Assembly (NCBI GenBank): GCA_947507155.1 | Contig: CANNOC010000020.1 | Coordinates: 1 to 42,258 of the forward strand | Length of the DNA: 42,258 nucleotides | Source: an uncultured Collinsella sp. | GTDB taxonomy: Bacteria > Actinomycetota > Coriobacteriia > Coriobacteriales > Coriobacteriaceae | Reading direction: 5' to 3' | In this document: positions 1-7,731 of the stretch, piece by piece | Layout: each line of letters begins with the position of its first letter | How positions within the stretch are numbered: position 1 is the stretch's first letter | Program-made: the position numbers and the translations under genes | The notes under the pieces: model-generated | Databases searched by the model: none | The model's input: the letters and a program-made list of their open reading frames with translations, nothing else | Told to the model about the DNA's origin: nothing

Positions 1-44
1 CGCTGACCGGTGGACGGCACCGAGCCGCCATTGGGAATGTAGAA

Positions 45-74
45 GGGGGAGGCCTCGCGGCCTCCCCCTTTTTT
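45..74 (+). terminator. Rho-independent terminator of an upstream gene
   Basis: A perfect 10-bp GC-rich stem (45-54 with 59-68) with a 4-nt TCGC loop is followed directly by six T. It ends transcription entering from the left. An in-frame TGA at 4-6 may be the end of that upstream gene, but too little is present to identify it. In many actinobacteria rpsA precedes coaE; this cannot be confirmed here. Confidence 0.9.
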
Positions 75-142
75 GCGTTTGATAGAGAGCTGTAATACAA
101 GAACTCGCCTTCGTTTAGCTTGTCTTACTGTTTGGCTGTATT

Positions 143-173
143 TTGAGTCCTTCTTTTGTATTTGCGCGATAAT
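143..173 (+). promoter_or_regulatory. Possible coaE promoter
   Basis: TTGAGT at 143-148 and GATAAT at 168-173 are separated by 19 bp. The region lies just downstream of a terminator and about 30 bp before the coaE start, so a promoter is expected. The spacer is longer than ideal. Confidence 0.35.
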
Positions 174-201
174 AACTCCCATTGGCGTTAGGGAGGACTT
201 G

Positions 202-843
202 ATGTTTACCGTTTTTGTCTTGGGCAATATTGCTTCGGGTAAGTCGACCGCCTGTCGCTATCTTGAGTCTCGCGGCGCCATGCTCATTGATTTAGATGAT
301 CTCGCAAAATCGTTATATGTTCCGGGTTCTGATCTCGTTGGCGCACTCGCTGAGGAATTTGGCTGGGACATTCTTGACGAGGAGGGCGGCATTCGTCGCA
401 GCGTTTTAGCCTCTCGAGCTTTTGTTTCTCCTGATTCCGTCGCTCGGCTCAACGGTATTGTCCATCCGGTCCTTATTGATCAGTTGTCGCTGAGGATTCT
501 TGATCCGGTTTGCTGCACGGTTTCGTCCCCCCGTTATCCCTTTGCGGTTGTCGAGGTTTCTGCCCCGACTAGTTTTGAGGATGCTTTTGGCCTGGCTGAT
601 GAAATTCTGGTTATCAGCGCTCCTTTAGCAGTTCGTCGCGAGCGTGCCATTCATCGTGGTATGAGGTCCTCTGATTTTGATGCTCGCTCTGCATGCCAAC
701 CTGATGAGGCTTCGCTTTGCAATCTCGCTACGGCGGTAATTGATAATGCGGCAGGCGATAATTCGCTCTTTGAACAACTGGACGCGTGGCTTGTGCGCCA
801 TGGCTTCGGGGATGTAGCGGATAAGGAGGAGGCCGATGCCTAA
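202..843 (+). CDS. coaE: Dephospho-CoA kinase
   Basis: CoaE phosphorylates the ribose 3'-hydroxyl of dephospho-CoA with ATP, the last step of coenzyme A synthesis, in the cytosol. The 213-residue product opens with a P-loop (GNIASGKST, residues 8-16). It then has the acidic DLDDLAK stretch where family members carry DAD-x-IAR, a VHP motif, and a C-terminal CQ...VIDNAAGD segment matching the family's ARI-x-Q...DxVIDN signature. The ATG at 202 is preferred over an in-frame ATG at 73 because AGGGAGGA lies 4 bp before it and homology begins there. The protein is divergent (the usual GLTGGIGSGKS is much altered). The gene overlaps the next one by 8 bp, implying coupled translation. Codon use is less biased than in the glycolytic genes of this window, suggesting modest expression. 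Confidence 0.85.
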   Translation: MFTVFVLGNIASGKSTACRYLESRGAMLIDLDDLAKSLYVPGSDLVGALAEEFGWDILDEEGGIRRSVLASRAFVSPDSVARLNGIVHPVLIDQLSLRILDPVCCTVSSPRYPFAVVEVSAPTSFEDAFGLADEILVISAPLAVRRERAIHRGMRSSDFDARSACQPDEASLCNLATAVIDNAAGDNSLFEQLDAWLVRHGFGDVADKEEADA

Positions 844-1417
844 GACACGTTTCTTTACGTGGTATCGCGTGGCGCCACTTGCCGTTGCGTTCGTCTTCGG
901 CCTTATTTCGCTCGTCTACTCGTATGCCCCTGCCGCCTTCTTTAAGCCTTTGTATCCGATTGACTACGAGGCGTATGTAAAGCAATCGAGCATTTCGCAC
1001 AATCTTGATCCGTATCTGGTGTGTGCTGTCATAAAGTCTGAATCGAATTGGGATCCCGAGGCTGAGTCGACTCAAGGCGCTCGGGGATTGATGCAGCTGA
1101 TGCCTGAGACTGCCCAGGATATGATTGCCTTGGGTCTTGTCGATGGTACTGAGTATTCAGCCGACAACCTTAACGATCCGGCTACGAATATCGAGTTTGG
1201 CTGCGCATACCTTTCGTATCTTTTAACCTATTTCAACGGTTCGACGGATAGTGCCATTGCCGCCTATAACGCCGGTATGGGCAATGTCGACGGATGGGCG
1301 CAGCAGAGTACGTCGCTTCATAATGCAATTACCTTTCCCGAAACGCAGGCGTATCTGATTCGCGTCAATAATGCCTGGGTTCGCTATAAGACTCTCTATC
1401 CCGATCGGTTCGTATAG
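836..1417 (+). CDS. Membrane-anchored lytic transglycosylase (SLT domain)
   Basis: This is a small cell-wall enzyme of the soluble lytic transglycosylase family, which cleaves the MurNAc-GlcNAc bond of peptidoglycan and forms 1,6-anhydroMurNAc. In its 193 residues there is one N-terminal hydrophobic segment (about 12-32) with a positive N-terminus, no lipobox, and then a compact SLT domain. The catalytic glutamate is Glu69 in the KSESNW motif, followed by GARGLMQLMP and AYNAGMG, the usual family landmarks. It is therefore probably held on the outer face of the membrane. The start has AAGGAGGA 5 bp upstream, and the gene overlaps coaE by 8 bp, so the two are co-translated. No substrate-recognition domain (LysM, SH3) is present. 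Confidence 0.9.
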   Translation: MPKTRFFTWYRVAPLAVAFVFGLISLVYSYAPAAFFKPLYPIDYEAYVKQSSISHNLDPYLVCAVIKSESNWDPEAESTQGARGLMQLMPETAQDMIALGLVDGTEYSADNLNDPATNIEFGCAYLSYLLTYFNGSTDSAIAAYNAGMGNVDGWAQQSTSLHNAITFPETQAYLIRVNNAWVRYKTLYPDRFV

Positions 1418-1437
1418 GACTAAGCCCAACGCCTGCG

Positions 1438-1443
1438 TATACT
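1438..1443 (+). promoter_or_regulatory. Possible -10 element for uvrB
   Basis: TATACT lies 25 bp before the uvrB start. No convincing -35 hexamer is visible 17 bp upstream. The same hexamer occurs before ybaK (13049) and rapZ (28666), which gives it slight support. Confidence 0.3.
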
Positions 1444-1468
1444 GCAGATGTATGAGTTAGGAGTATCC

Positions 1469-3709
1469 ATGGCGGAATTTGAAGTAGAACGCGTTGGCGG
1501 TGAACTTAAGCGCTTTGGCGTTGAGGGCGCTGAGGTGCCGTTTGAAGTCGTTTCTCCCTATGAGCCTGCCGGTTCCCAGCCCAAGGCCATTGAGTCGCTT
1601 GTGCAGGGCGTGAGGGACGGAGACCGCTATCAGGTTTTGCTGGGCGTGACTGGTTCGGGCAAGACCTTCACGATGGCAAAGACTATTGAGGCCCTGGGAA
1701 AGCCGACGCTGGTCATGGCTCCGAATAAAACGCTCGCCGCTCAGCTTGCAAGCGAGCTCAAAGAGTTCTTTCCCAATAATGCTGTGGTCTACTTCGTCTC
1801 GTATTACGACTACTATCAGCCCGAGGCGTATGTGCCGCAAAGCGATACATATATCGAGAAAGACTCCTCGATTAACGAAGAGGTCGAGATGCTGCGCCAT
1901 CAGGCGACCGCGTCACTGCTCTCTCGACGCGATGTGATCGTTGTCGCATCGGTCTCGTGTATCTATGGCATTGGCTCTCCTGAGGACTATGCGGGTCTGG
2001 CTCCAAACGTCGACAAGAAGGTGCCGCTCGAGCGCGATGACTTTATCCATGCGCTCATCGATATTCAATACGATCGCAATGATTATGACCTGGCGCGCGG
2101 CACGTTCCGCGTGCGTGGCGATGTCGTTGACGTGTATCCGCCCTATGCCGAGCATCCGTTGCGGTTTGAGTTCTTTGGCGATGAGGTCGAGCTTATCGCC
2201 GAAATCGATGAGGTCACCGGTGAGATGCTTCGTGAGTATGAGGCCATTCCCGTATGGCCGGCATCGCATTACGTAACCGAGAAGCCCAAGGTTAAGGCAG
2301 CCCTTAAATCGATTAGCGAAGAGTGCGAGAAGCGTGTGGCAGAGCTCAAAGCGACCGACAAGTTGCTCGAGGCGCAGCGTCTGCAGCAGCGCACCGATTA
2401 TGATCTTGAGATGCTCGAGACAATGGGTTTTTGTAACGGCATCGAGAACTACTCGCGCCATCTGGATGGCCGCAAGCCGGGCGAGCCACCCTTTACTTTG
2501 ATTGATTACTTTCCCAAGGATATGCTCTGCATCATCGACGAGAGCCATGTGACAGTGCCCCAGATTCGCGGTATGCATGAGGGCGATCGTTCGCGTAAGG
2601 TGACCTTGGTGGAGCACGGCTTTCGCCTGCCCTCGGCGCTCGATAACCGTCCGCTCCGATTTGATGAGTTTGAGGCGAGGATCCCCCAGTTCATCTATGT
2701 TTCGGCAACGCCAGGTGATTATGAGCTGCGTGTGAGTCAAAACGATGTGGAGCAGATCATTCGACCGACCGGTCTACTCGACCCCAAAATTGACGTACGT
2801 CCGGTTCGCGGCCAGATCGATGATCTCGAGGATGAGATTCGCGAGCGTGTGGCCCGCAAGGAACGCGTGTTGGTGACCACGCTGACCAAACGCATGGCAG
2901 AGGACCTTACCGACCACCTGCTCGACGCTGGCATTAAGGTCAACTACATGCACTCCGATACGGCGACGATGGACCGTGTCGAAATTCTGCGAACGCTGCG
3001 CGAGGGAAAAATTGATGTTCTGGTGGGCATCAATCTGCTGCGCGAGGGCCTGGACCTCCCCGAGGTCTCGCTGGTGGCGATTCTCGATGCCGACAAGGAA
3101 GGCTTTTTGCGCAACCGCCGTTCGCTGATTCAGACGATTGGTCGTGCGGCCCGTAACGCCGATGGCGAAGTCATCATGTATGCAGACGTTGTGACCGATT
3201 CGATGAGAGAGGCCATCGAGGAGACGCAGCGCCGTCGCGAGATTCAGATGGCATATAACGAAGAGCATGGCATTGTGCCCAAGACAGTGCGCAAGGCCAT
3301 CAACGACATCTCAAGTTTTATTGCCGAGGCCGAAAAAACCGTGGGTTCCAAGGGGCGCTCGAAGGGCGACTCTCTTGGCCATGGCGCATTCTATACGCCC
3401 GATGAAAACGGCGAGGGTGCTGCGCCGGAGACGGTATCGTCCGAGCAGACACTAGCTGAGCAGCTCGAGGAACTTCCACATGATGAACTTGTGCGGATCG
3501 TCGAAACCATGGAGGAAGATATGCGCAATGCTTCTGCTGCCATGGACTTCGAGGAAGCAGCGCGTCTGCGCGATGCAGTCGTTCAGATTAGGGCGATGCT
3601 CGAGGGTGCGACTGAGGACGAGACGATTGAGCGCTTGCGCTCGCAGGCCCGCAAAGGCTCTACGTTCGCTTCGGGCAGAAAACGCCAGGGTGCGCGGTTT
3701 AAGAAATAA
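1469..3709 (+). CDS. uvrB: UvrABC excinuclease subunit B
   Basis: UvrB is the damage-verifying helicase-like subunit of nucleotide excision repair. It is loaded by UvrA and recruits UvrC. The 746-residue product has Walker A GVTGSGKT (59-66), the tyrosine-rich beta-hairpin [10 protein letters not shown] that threads DNA, the DESH box, [10 protein letters not shown], the [20 protein letters not shown] helicase motif VI region, and a C-terminal UVR domain that contacts UvrC. The ATG at 1469 is chosen over one at 1448 because TTAGGAG lies 5 bp before it. It is about 70 residues longer than E. coli UvrB, mostly from a linker before the UVR domain. A strong hairpin follows the stop. No full LexA box was seen upstream. 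Confidence 0.97.
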   Translation: MAEFEVERVGGELKRFGVEGAEVPFEVVSPYEPAGSQPKAIESLVQGVRDGDRYQVLLGVTGSGKTFTMAKTIEALGKPTLVMAPNKTLAAQLASELKEFFPNNAVVYFVSYYDYYQPEAYVPQSDTYIEKDSSINEEVEMLRHQATASLLSRRDVIVVASVSCIYGIGSPEDYAGLAPNVDKKVPLERDDFIHALIDIQYDRNDYDLARGTFRVRGDVVDVYPPYAEHPLRFEFFGDEVELIAEIDEVTGEMLREYEAIPVWPASHYVTEKPKVKAALKSISEECEKRVAELKATDKLLEAQRLQQRTDYDLEMLETMGFCNGIENYSRHLDGRKPGEPPFTLIDYFPKDMLCIIDESHVTVPQIRGMHEGDRSRKVTLVEHGFRLPSALDNRPLRFDEFEARIPQFIYVSATPGDYELRVSQNDVEQIIRPTGLLDPKIDVRPVRGQIDDLEDEIRERVARKERVLVTTLTKRMAEDLTDHLLDAGIKVNYMHSDTATMDRVEILRTLREGKIDVLVGINLLREGLDLPEVSLVAILDADKEGFLRNRRSLIQTIGRAARNADGEVIMYADVVTDSMREAIEETQRRREIQMAYNEEHGIVPKTVRKAINDISSFIAEAEKTVGSKGRSKGDSLGHGAFYTPDENGEGAAPETVSSEQTLAEQLEELPHDELVRIVETMEEDMRNASAAMDFEEAARLRDAVVQIRAMLEGATEDETIERLRSQARKGSTFASGRKRQGARFKK

Positions 3710-3751
3710 AAGCACTGCCCCCGAGCTCCTCGCGGAGTTCGGGGGCAGTGC
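3702..3751. terminator. Bidirectional terminator between convergent genes
   Basis: An 18-bp stem (3712-3729 with 3734-3751, one G-U pair) with a TCGC loop separates uvrB from the convergent flavoprotein gene. On the minus strand it is followed by TTTTATTTC, a good U-tract. On the plus strand the tail is only GATTT, so it works best for the minus-strand gene but probably also stops uvrB transcripts. Confidence 0.85.
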
Positions 3752-3762
3752 GATTTAGTGGA

Positions 3763-5403
3763 CTAGAGATCAGCAATGATGGCTTTGGCGCAACGGATGC
3801 CATCGGTAGCGGCGCTCATGATTCCACCGGCATATCCGGCCCCCTCGCCGCAAGGGTAGAGCCCCGGGGTCGATACAGCGTGGCATTGACGGTCTCGAGT
3901 AACGGTGACCGGAGAGCTCGAGCGTGTCTCAACACCGGTGAGGACGGCATCGGGATGGTCGTAGCCACGCAGTTTTTTGCCGAGCAAGGGAATTCCCAGA
4001 CGAAGCGACTCGATGATATGTTGCGGCAATGACTCATCGATTGCTGTCCAAGTCACGCCGAGCGGATAGGTGGGCTTTACCTTGCCGCATGTCGTGCTGG
4101 CGCGTTCTGCAAGGAAATCGCCGACGAGCTGTGCCGGTGCGTTCCAGTTGGAACCGCCAAGGCGATAGGCAGACCGCTCGCAAATGCGCTGGAGTTCTAC
4201 GCCTGCAAGAGGATCGTCGCTGGGGAGATCGTCGGGCGTGACGTTAACGAGGAGAGCGGCGTTTGCGTTGCGGCCGGCGCGGGCGTTGAGACTGGCGCCG
4301 TTGACGCACAAATGGCCGGGCTCTGAAGAGGCTGCGACAACCTGTCCGCCAGGACACATGCAGAATGAGAATACGCTGCGGCCGTTGGGAAGATGGACAA
4401 CGAGCTTATAGGGGGCTGCTCCGAGCGCGGGATGACCCGCTGCGGGGCCATATTGCGCCCGATCGATATCGCGCTGCGGGTGTTCGATGCGAACGCCCAT
4501 GGCAAACGTCTTTTGAGCGAGGGCGACATCATGGGTTTTGAGAACCTCGAATACGTCGCGGGCAGAATGACCGCAAGCAAGGATGAGATGCTTTGTGTTG
4601 ATTGACTCGCTTGTCGCGTCGTGGGACGACTGGATGTCGATACCGACAATGGCGCCAGATGTGTCAGTGTGAATGTCAACGAGTTTCGTTCGATAGCGAA
4701 CGGTTCCTCCGAGCTGTTCAATGCGCTGGGAGATGCTGGTAACGACGGCGGGGAGGATGTCGGAGCCAATATGCGGTTTTGCATCCCATAGAATATCACG
4801 GGGAGCGCCCGCTTCGACGAAGGTCTCGAGGATAAGGCGATGGGCGGGATTTTTGGTTCCCGTATTGAGCTTGCCGTCCGAGAAGGTCCCCGCGCCGCCC
4901 AGACCAAACTGGATATTGCTCTCGGGGTCGAGGATGCGCTCCTTTAGAAAGAGGTCGATCGCATGTGAGCGGCGAAATGCCGGGTCGCCGCGCTCGATGA
5001 GCAAGGGCTTAAGACCCGCTTCGGCGAGCGTAAGCGCAGCGAAAAGGCCGGCGCAGCCGGCACCGACAACGACAGGGCGTTCTTGAGGTGCGTCGGAGAC
5101 GGGGGAGGGGAATGAAGGTTCATCGTCTTCTATCGCGCGTACACGCGAGCGGTCACGCTCGGCAACGCTGTCGACCGCTTCTCGCTCGAGGTGGGGACTA
5201 GTCAGCTCAACACGAAAGCTCAGGATAAAATGGACGTCTCGTTTTTTGCGAGCGTCGATTGACTTTCGGTGGAGCTCGATGGACTTGATCTCGGAGTCCT
5301 TGCAACGTAGGACGCGCTTGGCGACTCGCTTGCCAACAATGAGACAGGCATTCTTATCGCCGGCTTCATCGAGCGACGCGTTGACTTGGGTGATTTCTAT
5401 CAT
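3763..5403 (-). CDS. FAD-dependent dehydrogenase, COG2509 type
   Basis: The 546-residue flavoprotein has an N-terminal region of about 110 residues typical of COG2509 uncharacterised FAD-dependent dehydrogenases (a small alpha/beta domain with RVAKRVLRCKDSEI). It is followed by an FAD-binding Rossmann motif, VVVGAGCAGL (around residues 111-120). Further on are a conserved NIQFGLGGAGTFSDGKLNTG block and a C-terminal YPCGEGAGYAGGIMSAATDG flavin-contacting segment. The substrate is unknown for the family. The start at 5403 is preferred over upstream in-frame starts because AAGGAG lies about 7 bp before it and the extra residues overlap the preceding gene's terminator. It lies in the same orientation as the HI0933-type flavoprotein upstream, separated by a terminator, so it is probably transcribed at least partly on its own. 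Confidence 0.85.
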   Translation of the reverse strand: MIEITQVNASLDEAGDKNACLIVGKRVAKRVLRCKDSEIKSIELHRKSIDARKKRDVHFILSFRVELTSPHLEREAVDSVAERDRSRVRAIEDDEPSFPSPVSDAPQERPVVVGAGCAGLFAALTLAEAGLKPLLIERGDPAFRRSHAIDLFLKERILDPESNIQFGLGGAGTFSDGKLNTGTKNPAHRLILETFVEAGAPRDILWDAKPHIGSDILPAVVTSISQRIEQLGGTVRYRTKLVDIHTDTSGAIVGIDIQSSHDATSESINTKHLILACGHSARDVFEVLKTHDVALAQKTFAMGVRIEHPQRDIDRAQYGPAAGHPALGAAPYKLVVHLPNGRSVFSFCMCPGGQVVAASSEPGHLCVNGASLNARAGRNANAALLVNVTPDDLPSDDPLAGVELQRICERSAYRLGGSNWNAPAQLVGDFLAERASTTCGKVKPTYPLGVTWTAIDESLPQHIIESLRLGIPLLGKKLRGYDHPDAVLTGVETRSSSPVTVTRDRQCHAVSTPGLYPCGEGAGYAGGIMSAATDGIRCAKAIIADL

Positions 5404-5420
5404 CGAGGTCTCCTTAGAGG

Positions 5421-5453
5421 CAAGAAAGAGGCCGTCCGGTATCCCAGACGGCC
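5421..5453 (-). terminator. Terminator after the HI0933-type flavoprotein gene
   Basis: Read on the minus strand, a 10-bp stem (5453-5444 with 5439-5430, one G-U pair, GATA loop) is followed by TCTTTCTTG. The U-tract is interrupted, so read-through into the next gene is plausible. The ribosome site of that gene follows at once. Confidence 0.65.
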
Positions 5454-5483
5454 CGAATGCGTTTTTGATTATAGACTGCGCGG

Positions 5484-6755
5484 CTACAGGCTGCTTGCAG
5501 CGCGAATACCCGAGATCCAGGCCCACGCAAGGTTAAAGCCTCCGCAATCGGCGTCGATGTCGAGCGCTTCTCCGCAGACGTAAAGCGGGGCGCCTGTGGT
5601 GCTGTTCACGTAAAGATTGGGTGTCGAGACGCACTCGATAGATATGCCGCCACGCGTGACCTGTGCTGAGCGCTCCTCTGCCGTCCCTTCGACGGACAGT
5701 TTAAAGTGCTTGAGGATTGAGACCAGGTGGATGACATCGCGCGAGCCGGGATGGCACCGCTCGAATGCCGTACAGACGACGTGTGAGAGCTGCGGGGCGA
5801 GCATGCCGTCAAGCCAGTGGGAGTTTCGGGGCGAAAAATCGCCGAGCACGTTGACACGCTGCTCGAGCGTATCGAGCAGCTCATCTTTGGAGAAATCTGG
5901 AAAGAAGTCGATCAGAACAGTGTCGCCCTGGTTGATACGGCGAGAGAGATTGAAGGCGGCGACGCCTGAGATGCCGAAGGCACGGAACAGCACTTCGCCA
6001 TCTTCTCGCCAGAGCTCTTCGTGGCTGCGCGAGAGCGTTAAGCGGGCTCGGACGCGCAGACCATCCAGAGTTCCGAGTGCCGTCCGGTCGCCGACGACTG
6101 ATGCCGATACGGGGCACAGGACGGGGCGCAGGGGCGTCAAGGGAAGGCTAAACACCTCGGCGATGCCGGTGGGGTTGCCGCCCGTAGCGATAACCACGGC
6201 CCTTGCCTGCAGGGCATCGCTCGTGCGAGGAGTATCGGCTAACGCCTTTCGAAGCGAACGGAGCTCCGTCTTTCGGTCGCCGTGCTTTTTGGGTTTGAGT
6301 ACATGAGCGGGACGGTCGATCTGAAGCGTCCAGCCTTCGGAAGCCTTATGAGCCGCAATGACGTTAGTCCCGCAGAGTAGGGTGATGCCCAAACGCTCGC
6401 ATGCATTGAGGAGTGCATCGCGAACCGACTCGGCGCGAAGGGAGCGCGGGTATAGGCGGCCTTCCTCACGGATCGTCATGATGCCCAGCGAGGAGAAAAA
6501 ACTCTCGAGATCTTGCTCGGGTTGGGGGCCCATGATGGATTCGACAAAGGCGGGGTGGTTATATCGCCGAATGTCGATGGATTCGTTTGAGAGGTTGCAG
6601 CGGCCGTTTCCGGTTGCGAGCAGCTTGAGACCGCAGGCGACGTCGCGCTCGACGACGCAGACGCTTTTGTCGACACGCGCCGCCGTAATGGCGGCGGCGA
6701 GGCCCGAGGCCCCGCCGCCGATCACCAAGACGTCATAGAAGGCGCTTGCGTTCAC
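5484..6755 (-). CDS. HI0933-family NAD(P)/FAD-dependent oxidoreductase
   Basis: The 423-residue flavoprotein belongs to the HI0933-like (COG2081) family. It begins with the FAD motif VIGGGASGLAA (11-21) and continues with LLATGNGRCNLSN, a family hallmark. It ends with GEALDIDADCGGFNLAWAW, also characteristic. Biochemical roles are poorly defined across the family. The start is GTG at 6755, and the stop codon of the upstream Mrp gene (6756-6758) abuts it. A GAGG motif inside the end of the Mrp gene lies 5 bp before the GTG. The two proteins are therefore almost certainly translationally coupled, which hints at related cofactor or redox work. Confidence 0.88.
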   Translation of the reverse strand: MNASAFYDVLVIGGGASGLAAAITAARVDKSVCVVERDVACGLKLLATGNGRCNLSNESIDIRRYNHPAFVESIMGPQPEQDLESFFSSLGIMTIREEGRLYPRSLRAESVRDALLNACERLGITLLCGTNVIAAHKASEGWTLQIDRPAHVLKPKKHGDRKTELRSLRKALADTPRTSDALQARAVVIATGGNPTGIAEVFSLPLTPLRPVLCPVSASVVGDRTALGTLDGLRVRARLTLSRSHEELWREDGEVLFRAFGISGVAAFNLSRRINQGDTVLIDFFPDFSKDELLDTLEQRVNVLGDFSPRNSHWLDGMLAPQLSHVVCTAFERCHPGSRDVIHLVSILKHFKLSVEGTAEERSAQVTRGGISIECVSTPNLYVNSTTGAPLYVCGEALDIDADCGGFNLAWAWISGIRAASSL

Positions 6756-7586
6756 TTAGGCCTCGTCTGTCTTGTGCGGGGCGATGGCCTCAACGGCGGA
6801 GACGGCTTGGGGCAGCATGCCGGCGGGCAGCGCGGTTTCGACTTCTCCCTTGTCGCAGGCTTCGGCGAGCGCGGGATCGATGGGCAGCTGACCAAGGATG
6901 TCGAGATGATAGGTCTCGGCGACCTCGGGAAGATTGCTCTTGCCGAAGACCTCGATCTTCTTGCCGCAGTCGGGGCATTCGATATAGCTCATGTTCTCGA
7001 CAATGCCCAGAATCGGAACGTTCATCTTCTCGGCCATGTTGACCGCCTTGGCGACAATCATCGAGACTAAGTCTTGCGGGCTCGTGACGATGACGATGCC
7101 ATCGACGGGCAGTGACTGGAAGACGGTGAGTGCGACATCCCCCGTTCCCGGAGGCATATCGACCAGCAGATAGTCGATGGGGCCCCAAGAGGTTTCGCTC
7201 CAGAATTGCCTGATGGCGCCGGCGATGACCGGACCACGCCAGAGGACGGGATCGGTCTCGTTTTGAAGCAGCAGGTTGGAGCTCATGACCTTGACGCCGT
7301 GCTCGGAGATCTCGGGCAGCATGAGGTTGCCGAGGGCATGGACATGGCGTCCGCTCATGCCGAACATTTTGGGGATGGAGGGGCCGGTGATGTCGGCGTC
7401 GAGAATGCCAACCTTGTTGCCACGGCGGGCGAGCTCGGTTGCGATGGCGCCCGTCACAAACGACTTGCCGACGCCTCCCTTGCCGGAAAGCACAGCGATA
7501 ACGCGCTTGACCTCCGACAGCGTATTCTCTTCAAATTGCGACGGCGTTGATTGTCCGCCGGCTGCTTGTGCGTGCTCGCAACCCAT
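6756..7586 (-). CDS. Mrp/NBP35-family P-loop ATPase, probable Fe-S cluster carrier
   Basis: Proteins of this family (ApbC/Mrp/NBP35) bind and deliver iron-sulfur clusters to target proteins in the cytosol. The 276-residue product has the deviant Walker A GKGGVGKS (35-42), a DADITGPS block, a VDMPPGTGD Walker B region, and a Cys-X2-Cys pair (CPDC, Cys204 and Cys207) that in relatives bridges a 4Fe-4S cluster between two subunits. The N-terminal MIP18/DUF59 domain of many bacterial Mrp proteins is absent, as in archaeal and NBP35-like forms. The ATG at 7586 is chosen because AAAGGAG lies 7 bp upstream. It is followed without a gap by the HI0933-type flavoprotein gene. Confidence 0.9.
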   Translation of the reverse strand: MGCEHAQAAGGQSTPSQFEENTLSEVKRVIAVLSGKGGVGKSFVTGAIATELARRGNKVGILDADITGPSIPKMFGMSGRHVHALGNLMLPEISEHGVKVMSSNLLLQNETDPVLWRGPVIAGAIRQFWSETSWGPIDYLLVDMPPGTGDVALTVFQSLPVDGIVIVTSPQDLVSMIVAKAVNMAEKMNVPILGIVENMSYIECPDCGKKIEVFGKSNLPEVAETYHLDILGQLPIDPALAEACDKGEVETALPAGMLPQAVSAVEAIAPHKTDEA

Positions 7587-7641
7587 GTTTGACTCCTTTG
7601 TATATGTTGGGGCCGGAGCCCCGCGGTGTGACACGAGCGTC

Positions 7642-7671
7642 ATTGTACCCTCGTTTGCGAGCGGGAGTCAT
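7642..7671 (-). promoter_or_regulatory. Promoter of the Mrp-flavoprotein operon
   Basis: On the minus strand ATGACT (7671-7666) and TACAAT (7647-7642) are spaced by 18 bp, giving a fair sigma-70 type promoter about 55 bp before the Mrp start. A small GGGGC/GCCCC hairpin (7609-7622) lies in the leader. Confidence 0.5.
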
Positions 7672-7731
7672 TTGCGATGCATTTGGGCCGAGCGTGCTTG
7701 CAATACGATGGGTCCAAGCGAATGGGCGGGC

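Noticed and set aside
1396..1416. LexA box upstream of uvrB
   Set aside because: Only a GTTCG half-site is present. The opposite arm does not match CGAAC.
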